A stretch of 64,000 nt of DNA from an uncultured Neomegalonema sp. (GTDB lineage Bacteria > Pseudomonadota > Alphaproteobacteria > Rhodobacterales > Rhodobacteraceae). The position numbers and the translations under genes are program-made. Location of the stretch: NCBI GenBank assembly GCA_938008165.1, contig CALLLP010000010.1:62001-126000 (forward strand), written 5' to 3'. Below, in pieces: positions 36,192 through 45,672 of this stretch (positions within the stretch are counted from its first letter, which is position 1; each line of letters begins with the position of its first letter). Below the pieces are notes generated by a model. It had not been told where the DNA came from. It worked only from the letters and a program-made list of their open reading frames with translations, and did not search any database.

Positions 36192-36276
36192 CGACTCGAT
36201 GCCCCCAGTCGGTATGCCTCAACTGTGCCATTATAGATCACATGATACAACTGTGACAATATATCCTTTACGGACG

Positions 36277-37599
36277 CTAACGCCGTGTCGCTGAACCTTG
36301 CCGCGAGTGCTCGACAACGCGCATGATCAGCTCTTGCGCTGCACCCAGCGTCGTCATCGGATCGCCCAAGGCATCGCGATCCAGCGGCTTTTGCGTCAAT
36401 CGGCCAAGCGCATCGAGCAAGGAGCCACCCTCGCGAAACGCCCGTTTGACGAGTGCCTGCGCCTCGCCCAACGATCCCTGTTCGGCGAGCGCAAAGGCGA
36501 TGGCCTCGGCCATGACCTCGTCGCCGAGCATGGCCTGCATCCGGTCAGCATCCGGGGCGAGACTGCATGCCAACGCCTCGGCATGGGACAGGGCCGCCCC
36601 GGTCGACACCACCATCTGCGGCAAGACCATCCATTCGAGCGCCCATGCCGATCCGTCGCGTTCCTCCGCATGTATCATCGCCTGATGAGCGATACCGATC
36701 TGTCCCGCATTGTGACGCGCCAGCGCGATCATCGTTTCCGCCGCAACCGGATTCGCCTTTTGCGGCATCGTGGAGGAACCACCCCCCTCCCCGGCCCTCG
36801 CCTCGCGGCTTTCGGAGCGACCCATCAGGATCAAATCACCCGCCATCTTGCCCAATGCGCCCGTCACCAAGGCCAGCCAATTCGCCAATTCGATCAGGCT
36901 GTCCCGCTCCGCATGCCATGGTTTCAGGGGGACAGCGAGGGTCAGCTCCGCCGCCAAAGCCGCCATCACATCGACACCCCGCGCGCCAAACACCCCCAGC
37001 GTGCCAGCGGCCCCTCCTAGCTGTACGACGAGCAAGCGGGGGCGCAGTTCTGCCAATCGTCCCTTGCATCGCAAAAGTGGAGAGAGCCACCCGGCAATCC
37101 GCAAGCCGAATGTCGTCGGCGTCGCGACCTGAGACCGGGTTCGCGCCGCCATCGGCATCTCTCCATACCGCTCCGCCGCATCGGCAAGGGCGGCGATCAC
37201 GGCATCGAGGCGCGCCTCAAGAAGATCGAGAGCGGCGCGCAGGCGCAACACAAACGCGGTATCCGCGATATCCTGCGTCGTCGCCCCCCAATGCACATAA
37301 TCGCCATGGGGCGGGCCGACGGCGGCACGCAATGCCTTGACCAGCGGGGGCACGATCACGCCGCTCGTCCGGGTGCCCTCTGCCAGAATCGAATCGGGCG
37401 GCGTATAATCGGCCAAGCCCACACAAATCGCCTCGGCTGCCGGTGCCGGAATGATCCCAAGCTGCGCCTGTACCCGCGCCAGCGCGATTTCGACATCGAT
37501 CATGACCCGAATTTCCGTCGCGGAAGAGAATAGCGGGACGATATCCACATCCCCAAAAAGCGCCCCCAAAAGGGGATGATCCGACGGGTTGACGGTCAT
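36277..37599 (-). CDS. pcaB: 3-carboxy-cis,cis-muconate cycloisomerase-like lyase
   Basis: 440-residue member of the fumarase/adenylosuccinate lyase superfamily, best matching PcaB of the protocatechuate branch of the beta-ketoadipate pathway. The superfamily signature is GGSSTMPQKANP (about 269-280), with a flexible catalytic serine loop; TRSQVATPTTFG near 158 is the second conserved block. It starts inside the stop of the upstream oxidoreductase (ATGA overlap), so they are translated together. No other pca genes are in the window, so the pathway role rests on family resemblance. Confidence 0.82.
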   Translation of the reverse strand: MTVNPSDHPLLGALFGDVDIVPLFSSATEIRVMIDVEIALARVQAQLGIIPAPAAEAICVGLADYTPPDSILAEGTRTSGVIVPPLVKALRAAVGPPHGDYVHWGATTQDIADTAFVLRLRAALDLLEARLDAVIAALADAAERYGEMPMAARTRSQVATPTTFGLRIAGWLSPLLRCKGRLAELRPRLLVVQLGGAAGTLGVFGARGVDVMAALAAELTLAVPLKPWHAERDSLIELANWLALVTGALGKMAGDLILMGRSESREARAGEGGGSSTMPQKANPVAAETMIALARHNAGQIGIAHQAMIHAEERDGSAWALEWMVLPQMVVSTGAALSHAEALACSLAPDADRMQAMLGDEVMAEAIAFALAEQGSLGEAQALVKRAFREGGSLLDALGRLTQKPLDRDALGDPMTTLGAAQELIMRVVEHSRQGSATRR

Positions 37600-38624
37600 G
37601 TCAGATGCTCCGGGTCAAGGGTATGGGCCATGGCTAATCCGGTCTTGAAACCACCCGTAGCGACCGAGACCCCCGCGAGCGACGGATGCGGCCCGACCCG
37701 CAGCGCCCGATTCGCTGCACGGGGCCGCACTGACGCCCAGCGCTCGACGATTCTGGCCCCGCCCAGCGCAGGACAGAGCGTTGCAGCCCGCGCAATCTTG
37801 TCGTCGAGCAGCGCATCGGTCGTGGTCGGACACTCGAAATAACGCTCCGAGGTTGCGCCCACAGCGACCTGTCGCCCCCCACGCGGCACGATATAGGTGC
37901 CATCATGATAGAGAATCGGGTTGCCATCGACCGGGGCAACCGTTTCGAGAATCGCCGCCTGCCCTTTTTCTCCCCGCCCGGCAGGCTCATCCCGATCCGT
38001 TGGCGGTAAATGGGCAAAGGCATCCGCCCCCGTCGCGATAACGATCCGGCGCGCTGCGACCCGCTCGCCGGAGGAGAAAATCGCCATCCCCTCCTCCAGC
38101 CGCTCCATCATCATTCCGGTGCGGATCGAATCGCCCAGCGAAGCGGCAAGGGCCAAGAGATAGGACCGCGCGTCGATCTTTGCGCTCAATCCGCATAGCA
38201 TCGCCCCGAAAGGTGCGACATCCGGCGCGATCCAATCGCGATCCATCCCGTTGATCGGTGACAGGACCGCCTCCCCATGCCAGTTTTCGCGGGCATCCGC
38301 GATACGCCTGTCCCAAGCCGCGCGCTGGTTTTCAGTCGTTAGCGGTATCAGCCGACCACAGCGCTCATACCCGACCGCCATGCCGGTCTCGTCTTCGAGG
38401 GCCTTCAGGTAATCGGGCAGGGATGTCAGCGCCCGGAACTGCGCCTCTTTCTTCGCGTTCCAGTTATCCGGCGCATGGGGCGCAAGAACGCCGAGCGGGG
38501 TCGCGCTCGCCCCGGCCCCCACGGCATGCGCTTCGGCCACAAGAACGCGGCGGCCAGCCTCACGAAACTTTCGCGCAAGGGTCAGACCGAATATACCGGC
38601 ACCGATGATCAGCACATCTTCCAT
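37596..38624 (-). CDS. FAD-dependent DAO-family oxidoreductase (MnmC C-domain-like)
   Basis: 342-residue protein with an N-terminal FAD-binding fold (DVLIIGAGIFGLTLARK) and DAO-family architecture. GAGASATPLGVLAPHAP near residue 40 resembles the region seen in the oxidase half of MnmC. The divergent neighbour, 15 bases away, encodes the MnmD methyltransferase, which in E. coli is fused to such an oxidase. A split MnmC is therefore plausible; glycine oxidase (ThiO)-like activity is the alternative. Start at 38624 is chosen from the FAD motif; the longer open frame covers mnmD. Confidence 0.72.
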   Translation of the reverse strand: MEDVLIIGAGIFGLTLARKFREAGRRVLVAEAHAVGAGASATPLGVLAPHAPDNWNAKKEAQFRALTSLPDYLKALEDETGMAVGYERCGRLIPLTTENQRAAWDRRIADARENWHGEAVLSPINGMDRDWIAPDVAPFGAMLCGLSAKIDARSYLLALAASLGDSIRTGMMMERLEEGMAIFSSGERVAARRIVIATGADAFAHLPPTDRDEPAGRGEKGQAAILETVAPVDGNPILYHDGTYIVPRGGRQVAVGATSERYFECPTTTDALLDDKIARAATLCPALGGARIVERWASVRPRAANRALRVGPHPSLAGVSVATGGFKTGLAMAHTLDPEHLT

Positions 38625-38639
38625 GCCGCCGGTTCGACC

Positions 38640-39329
38640 ATGACCGCGCCCGATACACAAGACCTGCAATGGGAAAACGGCGTGCCCGTCTCGGCGCGCT
38701 TTGATGATCCCTATTATTCCCGCGAGGATGGTCTGGCCGAAACGCGGCATGTCTTTCTTAGGGGATGCGACCTGCCGGAGCGCCTGCATTCTGGATTTTC
38801 GGTTGCTGAACTGGGCTTTGGCACGGGCCTGAATTTTTGCGCCACGCTAGCGCTATGGCAAGCGCACAGGCCCCATGGCGAAATTTTCGACTACACATCC
38901 TTTGAACTCTACCCGATGCAAGCCGCCGATTTGAACCGCGCCCTGACCGTCTGGCCCGAACTTGACGCGATCCGCACCGCCTTGGTGGCGGCATGGCGGC
39001 CCGAAGGGGGCCGGATGCAGATCGGTCCCGCGCGGTTAACCCTCGTAACAGGCGATGCGCGCGAGACGGTGCCGCGCTGGGCGGGCAAGGCGGATGCGTG
39101 GTATCTGGACGGCTTCGCCCCCTCTCGAAACCCCCAGATGTGGGAACCAGCCCTGCTGGCCGCCGTCGCGCAGGCCAGCGCCCCCGGCGCCATGGCCGCC
39201 ACCTATAGCGTGGCGGGTGCCGTGCGCCGGGGCTTGCAAGCGGCGGGCTTCACCCTCGAACGCCTTCCCGGCTATGGCCGCAAGCGCGAAATGCTGCGGG
39301 CGGTCAGAACGCTTCCAGATCAAGCATGA
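38640..39329 (+). CDS. mnmD: tRNA 5-methylaminomethyl-2-thiouridine methyltransferase
   Basis: 229-residue standalone MnmD (DUF752), forming mnm5s2U at the tRNA wobble base with SAM. FDDPYYSREDGLAETRHVF (about residues 21-39), ELGFGTGLNF (SAM loop, about 57-66) and WYLDGFAPSRNPQMW (about 154-168) are hallmark segments. The ATG at 38640 gives the expected N terminus; the open frame runs back through the divergent gene. Its end overlaps the DUF3553 gene on the other strand by 26 bases. Confidence 0.9.
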   Translation: MTAPDTQDLQWENGVPVSARFDDPYYSREDGLAETRHVFLRGCDLPERLHSGFSVAELGFGTGLNFCATLALWQAHRPHGEIFDYTSFELYPMQAADLNRALTVWPELDAIRTALVAAWRPEGGRMQIGPARLTLVTGDARETVPRWAGKADAWYLDGFAPSRNPQMWEPALLAAVAQASAPGAMAATYSVAGAVRRGLQAAGFTLERLPGYGRKREMLRAVRTLPDQA

Positions 39330-39477
39330 TCTGGGTGCCATCGATGACCTGCTTGCCAGTATTCTCGAAATTGACCGTGATCCGATGGCCGATGACCGAT
39401 TGCACCTGGCCGATGCCCCAATCGGGAAATTGGGGGTGACGTACAAGGACGCCAACTGTTAACACTTCATTCATCAT
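39304..39477 (-). CDS. DUF3553 small protein
   Basis: 57-residue protein with the DUF3553 pattern: LVRHPQFPDWGIGQVQS followed by ITVNFENTGKQVI. This is a small beta-barrel-like module similar to the one at the C terminus of some UvrD-type helicases; function alone is unknown. Start at 39477 or the next codon, 39474, cannot be distinguished. It lies convergent with mnmD and 46 bases from the divergent chpT. Confidence 0.75.
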   Translation of the reverse strand: MMNEVLTVGVLVRHPQFPDWGIGQVQSVIGHRITVNFENTGKQVIDGTQIMLDLEAF

Positions 39478-39523
39478 TATCTCGTTCTTGTGTAATGCCA
39501 ATCAACCTGAGCTTGGATGACCG

Positions 39524-40144
39524 ATGACCGACCTGACTTTTGCATCCCTGCTCAGCTCCCGGATTTGTCATGATTTGATTAGTCCTGTTGGTGCAATCAA
39601 CAATGGGCTTGAAATTCTCGCTGACGAATCCGACGAGGAGATGATCGGGCAAGCCATGGCCTTGATTCAGGCCAGTGCCGCCGGAGCATCGGCAAAGCTG
39701 CAATTCATGCGGCGTGCCTTTGGCATGGCGGGCAATGTCGCTGAAATGGTGTCGCTGGACGAGGCAAAGGCCCTGTCGCAGGGACTTGTCGGCGCAGGGG
39801 CCACCCGCCTCGACTGGCAAGTCGGCACCCCCAGCCTCGACAAGGCCATCGTCAAACTTTTGCTAAACATGATTCTCATTGGCTATGAGGCCTTACCCCG
39901 TGGCGGTGTGCTGCGGGTCGGTGTTCAGAAAGCCGGAGCGACGAACCTGATGATTTCGGCAGAGGGGCCAAAGGCGCGCCTGCCCGATCAGGCAGTGAAA
40001 ATTCTGCGCGAGGGTGCGGAACTCGAAACCGTCGAATCACGGGAAGCGAACATGTTCTTCGCACATGAGCTGGCCAAAAGCCTCGGATCATCCCTGCATG
40101 TGTCGATCGGGGATGAGGTGATCGAGATCGCATCCACCATCTGA
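39524..40144 (+). CDS. chpT: ChpT histidine phosphotransferase
   Basis: 206-residue phosphotransferase of the CckA-ChpT-CtrA relay. LLSSRICHDLISPVGAINNGLEIL (two parts, about residues 9-32) contains the phosphorylated histidine, H16, in CHDL. The C-terminal half is a degenerate Bergerat-like fold without kinase ATP motifs. ChpT passes phosphate from CckA to CtrA and CpdR, controlling motility and gene transfer in Rhodobacterales and the cell cycle in Caulobacter. It is convergent with phnM. Confidence 0.92.
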   Translation: MTDLTFASLLSSRICHDLISPVGAINNGLEILADESDEEMIGQAMALIQASAAGASAKLQFMRRAFGMAGNVAEMVSLDEAKALSQGLVGAGATRLDWQVGTPSLDKAIVKLLLNMILIGYEALPRGGVLRVGVQKAGATNLMISAEGPKARLPDQAVKILREGAELETVESREANMFFAHELAKSLGSSLHVSIGDEVIEIASTI

Positions 40145-40148
40145 CGCC

Positions 40149-41312
40149 TTATCCGGCCCGGATCAGGCGCGAGATCAACGGCTCGGACGCATAGACGAAA
40201 TGGCCCGCGACCAGCGTGCCGACAATCCGCCGCGATGCCTCATCGATGATGACGAGATCGGCGCGTTTTCCCTGTGCAATACGGCCCCGGTCGTTGAGGC
40301 CCATCACCGCCGCAGGTGACGCGGATACGAGCGCCCAGGCATCCGCCAGTGACCATCCTTCATCCATCATGGCAAAGGCGGCACGGGACAGTGACGGGTA
40401 ATGATAATCCGACGCCAGAGCATCGCATAAACCGGCCGCGATCATATCCCGCGCGGATACCCCCTTACCATGCGAGCCACCGCGAACGACATTCGGCGCG
40501 CCAAAGATGACCGCATCCCCCGCCTCGCGCGCAGCGCTCGCCGCCGCCGCCGTCAGCGGAAACTCGGCAATACGTGCCCCAAGCGCTCGATTATCCCGGC
40601 GCGATTCTGGCGTGGCGTCGTCGTGACTGCCGATTCGCACCCCGGCAGGCAGACGCGCGATGGCTTCACGCATTGTCCGGGCATCGGGTATGGCAGCGGA
40701 TAGGCGCTGCATCAAAGTCAGATGATCCGCCGGAGAACGCCCCGCGCGCAGCGCCTGTCCATCAAGGCGCGGCGGGCGCTTTCCGGCGGCAAGAGCCGCA
40801 TGGGGCAGGCGATCATTGAAAACGAGATAATCAATCCCATACCGCGCGAACAGCGCCCCCAGACGCGCATGATCCGCATGGCAGGCAATGTCGAAGCGTA
40901 GCTGTACACGCATATCAAGACGCGGATCGTATTGAGCAAGGGCCGCACAAAGGCTATGCGCAAAATCCGGCCCACGCATGCCGCCTTCCCAGCTCCAAAA
41001 CTGCGCCAGCCATCCGGTCGTGACCCCATTTGCGGCCATCTCCGTCTCCACCGCGCGCAGACCATCCCCAAGAGAACGCAATGCCCCCCGGCGCGGGGCG
41101 AGATGCCGCTCGAAGGCATCGCCATGCAGATCCACGATACCGGGCAGGATGAGCAAGCCGGAAGCATCTACGACCCGCCCATCGCCTTGCGCAGCGATCC
41201 GCCCATGGGCAAGCGTCAGCGGCTCTCCATGGACGCCATCTGGCCCCAGAACGCGGGCATTGACGAAGCGCAGCGCCGCTTCCCGACCTGCCGATTGCGG
41301 ACGATCCGGCAT
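40149..41312 (-). CDS. phnM: Ribose 1-methylphosphonate 5-triphosphate diphosphatase
   Basis: 387-residue amidohydrolase-superfamily protein of the PhnM type, which in the C-P lyase pathway releases pyrophosphate from ribose 1-methylphosphonate 5-triphosphate. The metal site begins PGIVDLHGDAFERHLAPR (about residues 55-72). Later blocks include SHDDATPESR (about 218-227) and SDYHYPSL (about 296-303). No other phn genes are nearby, so the C-P lyase operon must be elsewhere or this copy has another role. It ends five bases from chpT. Confidence 0.85.
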   Translation of the reverse strand: MPDRPQSAGREAALRFVNARVLGPDGVHGEPLTLAHGRIAAQGDGRVVDASGLLILPGIVDLHGDAFERHLAPRRGALRSLGDGLRAVETEMAANGVTTGWLAQFWSWEGGMRGPDFAHSLCAALAQYDPRLDMRVQLRFDIACHADHARLGALFARYGIDYLVFNDRLPHAALAAGKRPPRLDGQALRAGRSPADHLTLMQRLSAAIPDARTMREAIARLPAGVRIGSHDDATPESRRDNRALGARIAEFPLTAAAASAAREAGDAVIFGAPNVVRGGSHGKGVSARDMIAAGLCDALASDYHYPSLSRAAFAMMDEGWSLADAWALVSASPAAVMGLNDRGRIAQGKRADLVIIDEASRRIVGTLVAGHFVYASEPLISRLIRAG

Positions 41313-41344
41313 CGCCTTTCTCCCCTGAAACAGCGGGGACGGAT

Positions 41345-42856
41345 CTATAGTCCTAGCCGTGCCTTGACCGCCGCCTGTACGGCCTGCGGATTGGCCTTGC
41401 CGCCGGTCGCTTTCATCACCTGACCCACGAACCAGCCTGCAAGATTGGGCTTTTCCTTTGCCTGCTCGGCTTTTTCGGGATTGGCGGAGACGATCTTATC
41501 GACCTCCGCATCGATGGCGCCGGTATCCGTGACCTGACGCATCCCCCGATCTTCGACGATTGCCGCAGGGTCGCCACCCTCGGACCAGACGATTTCGAAC
41601 AAATCCTTTGCGATCTTGCCGGAGATATCGCCCGATCCGATCAGATCGATGATCCCGCCCAGTTGTGCGGCGGAGACAGGAGAGGCGTCGACGCCCAGAC
41701 CATCCTTGTTAAGCCGCCCGAACAATTCGTTCACGACCCAGTTCGCCGCCGTCTTGCCATCGCGCCCCTTGGCGACCTGCTCGAAGAAATCGGCATCGGC
41801 ACGGGCGGCGGAGAGAACGGCGGCATCGTATTCGGTAACGCCGTAATCGCGCATGAACCGGGCACGCTTTTCGTCGGGCAGTTCGGGCAGAGCCTGCGCG
41901 ATATCGTCCACCCATGCCTGTTCGATCTCCAGCGGCAGGAGATCTGGGCACGGGAAGTAGCGGTAATCATGCGCTTCTTCCTTGGAGCGCATCGTGCGGG
42001 TTTCGCCTTTTTTGGGATCGAACAGGCGGGTTTCCTGATCGATACTGCCACCATCCTCGATAATCTCGATCTGGCGGCGCGCCTCATATTCGATGGCTTG
42101 CTGAATGAAGCGCATCGAGTTCATGTTCTTGATTTCACAGCGCGTACCGAGATGCGCAAAATCCTGTGTTTCGGCGTATTTCTCGTAATCGCCGGGGCGA
42201 CAGACCGAGACATTCACATCCGCGCGCAGGCTGCCCTCCTGCATTTCACCATCGCAAGTGCCCAGATAGCGCATGATCTGGCGCAGCTTACGCACATATT
42301 CCGCCGCTTCCTCCGGCCCGCGAATATCGGGGCGGGAGACGATTTCCATCAGGGCGACGCCGGTGCGGTTGAGATCCACGAAGGACATTTCGGGGTCCAT
42401 GTCATGGATCGATTTGCCAGCATCTTGTTCAAGGTGAATACGCTCGATCCGCACGCGGCGGGCAACGCCCGGCTCCAGATGCACAAGCACTTCACCCTCA
42501 CCGACGATCGGGTCTTTAAACTGGCTGATTTGATAGCCTTGGGGCAGATCGGGGTAGAAATAGTTCTTCCGATCGAAAACCGAGCGAAGGTGGATTTGTG
42601 CTTTCAGGCCAAGGCCCGTGCGCACCGCCTGTGCCACGCAATATTCGTTGATAACCGGCAACATCCCCGGCATCGCCGCATCAACTAGCGCGACATTGCT
42701 GTTCGGCTCGGCCCCGAAATCATTCGCGCCCCCGGAGAACAGCTTTGCCTCCGAGCGCACTTGTGCGTGGACCTCCAGCCCGATGACCATTTCCCATTCG
42801 CCGGTCAGGCCCTTCAGGCGTGGGGCGGTCGGTTCGGAATAGGCGAGATCAAGCAT
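41345..42856 (-). CDS. gatB: Asp/Glu-tRNA amidotransferase subunit B
   Basis: 503-residue GatB, the tRNA-binding subunit of GatCAB that amidates Glu-tRNA(Gln) and Asp-tRNA(Asn). [13 protein letters not shown] near residue 21, [14 protein letters not shown] (about 92-105) and [14 protein letters not shown] (about 159-172) are conserved. A YqeY-like tail domain ends the protein. The ATG at 42856 gives normal length and overlaps the terC stop by eight bases. gatA and gatC are outside the window. Confidence 0.96.
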   Translation of the reverse strand: MLDLAYSEPTAPRLKGLTGEWEMVIGLEVHAQVRSEAKLFSGGANDFGAEPNSNVALVDAAMPGMLPVINEYCVAQAVRTGLGLKAQIHLRSVFDRKNYFYPDLPQGYQISQFKDPIVGEGEVLVHLEPGVARRVRIERIHLEQDAGKSIHDMDPEMSFVDLNRTGVALMEIVSRPDIRGPEEAAEYVRKLRQIMRYLGTCDGEMQEGSLRADVNVSVCRPGDYEKYAETQDFAHLGTRCEIKNMNSMRFIQQAIEYEARRQIEIIEDGGSIDQETRLFDPKKGETRTMRSKEEAHDYRYFPCPDLLPLEIEQAWVDDIAQALPELPDEKRARFMRDYGVTEYDAAVLSAARADADFFEQVAKGRDGKTAANWVVNELFGRLNKDGLGVDASPVSAAQLGGIIDLIGSGDISGKIAKDLFEIVWSEGGDPAAIVEDRGMRQVTDTGAIDAEVDKIVSANPEKAEQAKEKPNLAGWFVGQVMKATGGKANPQAVQAAVKARLGL

Positions 42857-43853
42857 GGGGGGTTCCTTTTCCGTGAACCTGTTCGACCAGATGCGGATCA
42901 TTCGTTGCCGGATCAGCGATTTCCGCCTGTTTCTTCAGTTGCAGCTTTTTCTGATACCGCGTCTGGATCACATCCACGATAAACAGAACCGCCACCGAGA
43001 AGTAGAATGTCGATTTTGACATGGCATCAATAGGATAGCCGAATAGCGTCAGGTGAGCGATATGTCCGCCCTCTGCCAGCAACATAATCCCGACGATCAG
43101 CAGGATGAACAGACCCAAAACCTCGAACATCCTGTTCTTCTGAATAAAATCGGCCACCTTATCGGCCAGCGTAATCATCAAGATTCCGCTGATGACAACC
43201 GCCGTCGCCAACAACACGAACTGAGGCGAGATGAAATCATCGTTGATGTATTTCGGATCATTGGTGAGGGGCAGCATCGACAGGATCGAATCGAAGCTGA
43301 AAATCAGATTCATGAAAACGATCAGAAACAGCACCGAAAAGGTCGATTTCTGGCCCGCTTGCGTGCCATGCGACAGGTCGTCAATGGCGAGCAAGTGGTT
43401 GATTTCCTTGACTGCCGTATACATGATGAATGCACCGCCAAACAGGAAGATCAACGCCTTCAGGTTAAACGCGCCACTGATATAGGGAAGGGCGAAAACC
43501 GGCGTTTCCTTGGTGACTACATTTTCAGGCGCGGTCGTTGCGGTGGCGGCATGGGACGCATCCCCCCCGTGGGAGGCCGCACTTGCAAGCGCCTCAGCGC
43601 TGGCCATGCTGTCGGTCACGGCAAACAGCGGCTCGATGAACCCCGCGAGCAGACGCATGATGACAAAAAGCAGGATCAGGCGAAGAACAACCGCAATCGC
43701 AATGCCGAGCTTGCGAACCATGGATTGCTTATCCGCCGGGGCGCGCTGCGATTCGATAGAAATATAAAGCAGATTATCGAAACCGAGCACCGCCTGAAGA
43801 AACACGAGGGTGAGGAGAACGCCAAACGCCTCCACCGAAAAAAGAACATCCAT
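42849..43853 (-). CDS. TerC-family integral membrane protein
   Basis: 334-residue TerC protein, a family linked to tellurite resistance and Mn2+ efflux or metalation of exported proteins. The metal-site segments GFDNLLYI (about 24-31) and [10 protein letters not shown] (about 197-206) hold the conserved membrane aspartates. About seven to nine helices are predicted. Unusual is a roughly 35-residue Ala/Ser/His-rich loop at about residues 82-116 (for example [14 protein letters not shown]). The C terminus is a charged tail. Its end overlaps the gatB start, an operon link I cannot explain functionally. Confidence 0.86.
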   Translation of the reverse strand: MDVLFSVEAFGVLLTLVFLQAVLGFDNLLYISIESQRAPADKQSMVRKLGIAIAVVLRLILLFVIMRLLAGFIEPLFAVTDSMASAEALASAASHGGDASHAATATTAPENVVTKETPVFALPYISGAFNLKALIFLFGGAFIMYTAVKEINHLLAIDDLSHGTQAGQKSTFSVLFLIVFMNLIFSFDSILSMLPLTNDPKYINDDFISPQFVLLATAVVISGILMITLADKVADFIQKNRMFEVLGLFILLIVGIMLLAEGGHIAHLTLFGYPIDAMSKSTFYFSVAVLFIVDVIQTRYQKKLQLKKQAEIADPATNDPHLVEQVHGKGTPHA

Positions 43854-43989
43854 ATCATCTCTCCAAACCGAGCCTTCGTTGGTCGCGCGGACACAATCAC
43901 AGCTTCAAAGCTGGGGCAAGGGCCACGGATTTCGATCTGCAAGAGGCAATTCCCGCCGCCGGGGCTGCACACCCTTGTCGATAGCGAAC

Positions 43990-44013
43990 GGTCATGGTTA
44001 AGAAGAGATGACC
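43990..44013. promoter_or_regulatory. Inverted repeat with CtrA half-site ahead of SDR gene
   Basis: GGTCAT (43990-43995) and ATGACC (44008-44013) form a perfect repeat with 12 bases between. The interval also contains ATGGTTAA (43994-44001), the reverse complement of the CtrA half-site TTAACCAT. It lies 24 bases before the SDR start and about 140 bases from the terC start. Confidence 0.4.
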
Positions 44014-44036
44014 AACACACTCTAAAGGATACGGAC

Positions 44037-44771
44037 ATGGCACTCATCGCCCTTATCACCGGCGCGAGTCAGGGCATCGGTCTTGCCACGGCGCGGGCCT
44101 ATGCACAGGCAGGCCATACCGTCGTGATGGCCGCGCGCAATGCTGAAAAGCTGACAATGGCGGCGCAGGAACTGGGCGCCCATGCGGTGCCGACCGATGT
44201 ATCCAACCCCGCTTCGGTCGCCGCGCTCTACAAGGAAATCGGCACGGCGCACGGGCGTATCGATGTGGTCTTCAACAATGCCGGAACGAATGTCCCACCC
44301 CAGGACGTTGGCGAAATGTCCTTCGATGACTGGCGCAAGGTCGTTTCGGTCAATCTCGATGGGGCCTTTCTGATTGCCAGCGGCGCAGTGCGCATGATGA
44401 AAACGCAAGACCCGCAGGGAGGCCGGATCATCAATAACGGCTCGATCTCGGCACATACACCCCGCCCCGGCTCGGCGGCCTATACCGCATCGAAACACGC
44501 GATCAGCGGTCTGACAAAGACCATCGCACTTGACGGGCGGCCCTATTCCATTGCCTGCGGTCAGATCGATATCGGGAATACGGCATCGGATATGACCGCC
44601 CGCATGGCGGCAGGCGTGCCACAAGCGGATGGCTCGACAAAGACGGAGCCGACGATGGATGTGACGCATGTGGCACAGGCCGTTCTCCGCATGGGCGAGT
44701 TGCCGCTCGATGTGAACATTCTGACGCAAACCATTATGGCAACGACGATGCCTTTTGTCGGACGAGGATAA
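44037..44771 (+). CDS. Short-chain dehydrogenase/reductase
   Basis: 244-residue classical SDR with NAD(P)-binding TGASQGIG (about residues 8-15), NNAG (about 83-86), a catalytic Ser in NNGSISAHTP (about 137) and YTASK (Y148, K152 approximately). The substrate is unknown. The frame is open far upstream, antisense to terC, but the ATG at 44037 is the real start. A 3-hydroxyisobutyrate dehydrogenase-family gene follows within four bases, and a LacI regulator is convergent, suggesting sugar-acid or hydroxyacid catabolism. Confidence 0.9.
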   Translation: MALIALITGASQGIGLATARAYAQAGHTVVMAARNAEKLTMAAQELGAHAVPTDVSNPASVAALYKEIGTAHGRIDVVFNNAGTNVPPQDVGEMSFDDWRKVVSVNLDGAFLIASGAVRMMKTQDPQGGRIINNGSISAHTPRPGSAAYTASKHAISGLTKTIALDGRPYSIACGQIDIGNTASDMTARMAAGVPQADGSTKTEPTMDVTHVAQAVLRMGELPLDVNILTQTIMATTMPFVGRG

Positions 44772-44775
44772 AATT

Positions 44776-45672
44776 ATGAACATTGCTTTTGTAGGACTTG
44801 GCGCGATGGGCGGGCCAATGGCCGCCGCTCTCGTGAAGGGTGGGCATGACGTCACGGGATTCGATTTTTCGGAAAAGGCCCTTTCGACGCTTGAGGCGGC
44901 GGGCGGAAAACGCGCATCCTCTGCGGCGACGGCCTGTGACGGTGCGGATGCGCTGGTATTGATGGTCGTCAATGCGGCGCAGGCAAAAGCGGTGCTGTTC
45001 GAGGGCGGCGCGCTGGAGACTCTGTCCGCTGGGGCGCTTGTCCTTTCCAGCGTCACCATGCCGACGGAGGATGCGGAAAAAATCGGGGCGGATATCGTCT
45101 CGACGGGGCGTTTGTTCCTTGACGCCCCCGTTTCGGGGGGAGCGGTTGGAGCGGCGAATGCCGCACTGACCTTCATGGCCTCTGGGTCGGCGGATGCCTT
45201 TACCGCCGCGCGCCCACTGATGGATGCGATGGGTACGCATATATTCGATTGCGGCGATGCACCCGGTGCAGGATCGACCATGAAGATGGTCCATCAACTT
45301 GCAGCGGGGTGCCATATCGCCGTGGCGGCGGAAGTGATGAGCTTCGGCACACATCTGGGTCTCGACCCGCAGCGGGTGCTGGATGTGCTCAATGTCTCGG
45401 CGGGGGGATCGTGGATGATCGGCAACCGAGGCCCGCGCATGTTGACGGAGGGCGAGGAAGCGACCTCCGCCGTCGATATTTTCGTGAAAGACCTTGGAAT
45501 CGTTCTCGACGCCGCCCGCGCAAACCGTTTTCCGGTTCCCGTCTCGGCGGCGTCTCTACAGGTGTTTCTGGGCGCATCCGGTGCAGGATTCGGTGGCCAT
45601 GATGACAGTCAGGCCACCCGATTCTATGAGGCCATGGGCGGCAAGCCGGTGCGCCGAAATCCCAAGAGCTAG
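44776..45672 (+). CDS. NAD(P)-dependent 3-hydroxyacid dehydrogenase (LtnD/HIBADH family)
   Basis: 298-residue beta-hydroxyacid dehydrogenase. N-terminal Rossmann motif FVGLGAMGGPMA (about 5-16), substrate motif DAPVSGGAVGA (about 117-127) and the catalytic lysine in GSTMKMVHQ (K171 approximately). It most resembles the L-threonate dehydrogenase branch, but 3-hydroxyisobutyrate or tartronate semialdehyde reductase cannot be excluded. GAGGA precedes the ATG by seven bases. Probably co-transcribed with the SDR; its stop overlaps the LacI gene end by four bases. Confidence 0.86.
   Translation: MNIAFVGLGAMGGPMAAALVKGGHDVTGFDFSEKALSTLEAAGGKRASSAATACDGADALVLMVVNAAQAKAVLFEGGALETLSAGALVLSSVTMPTEDAEKIGADIVSTGRLFLDAPVSGGAVGAANAALTFMASGSADAFTAARPLMDAMGTHIFDCGDAPGAGSTMKMVHQLAAGCHIAVAAEVMSFGTHLGLDPQRVLDVLNVSAGGSWMIGNRGPRMLTEGEEATSAVDIFVKDLGIVLDAARANRFPVPVSAASLQVFLGASGAGFGGHDDSQATRFYEAMGGKPVRRNPKS

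Noticed and set aside
43053-44036. Apparent 328-residue N-terminal extension of the SDR protein
   Set aside because: The extension is antisense to terC and ends in the intergenic region; the SDR fold starts at the ATG at 44037.
43854-44036. Possible yybP-ykoY manganese riboswitch ahead of terC
   Set aside because: TerC genes can carry this element, but the conserved GGGGAGUAG-type core is not visible in the leader on either strand.
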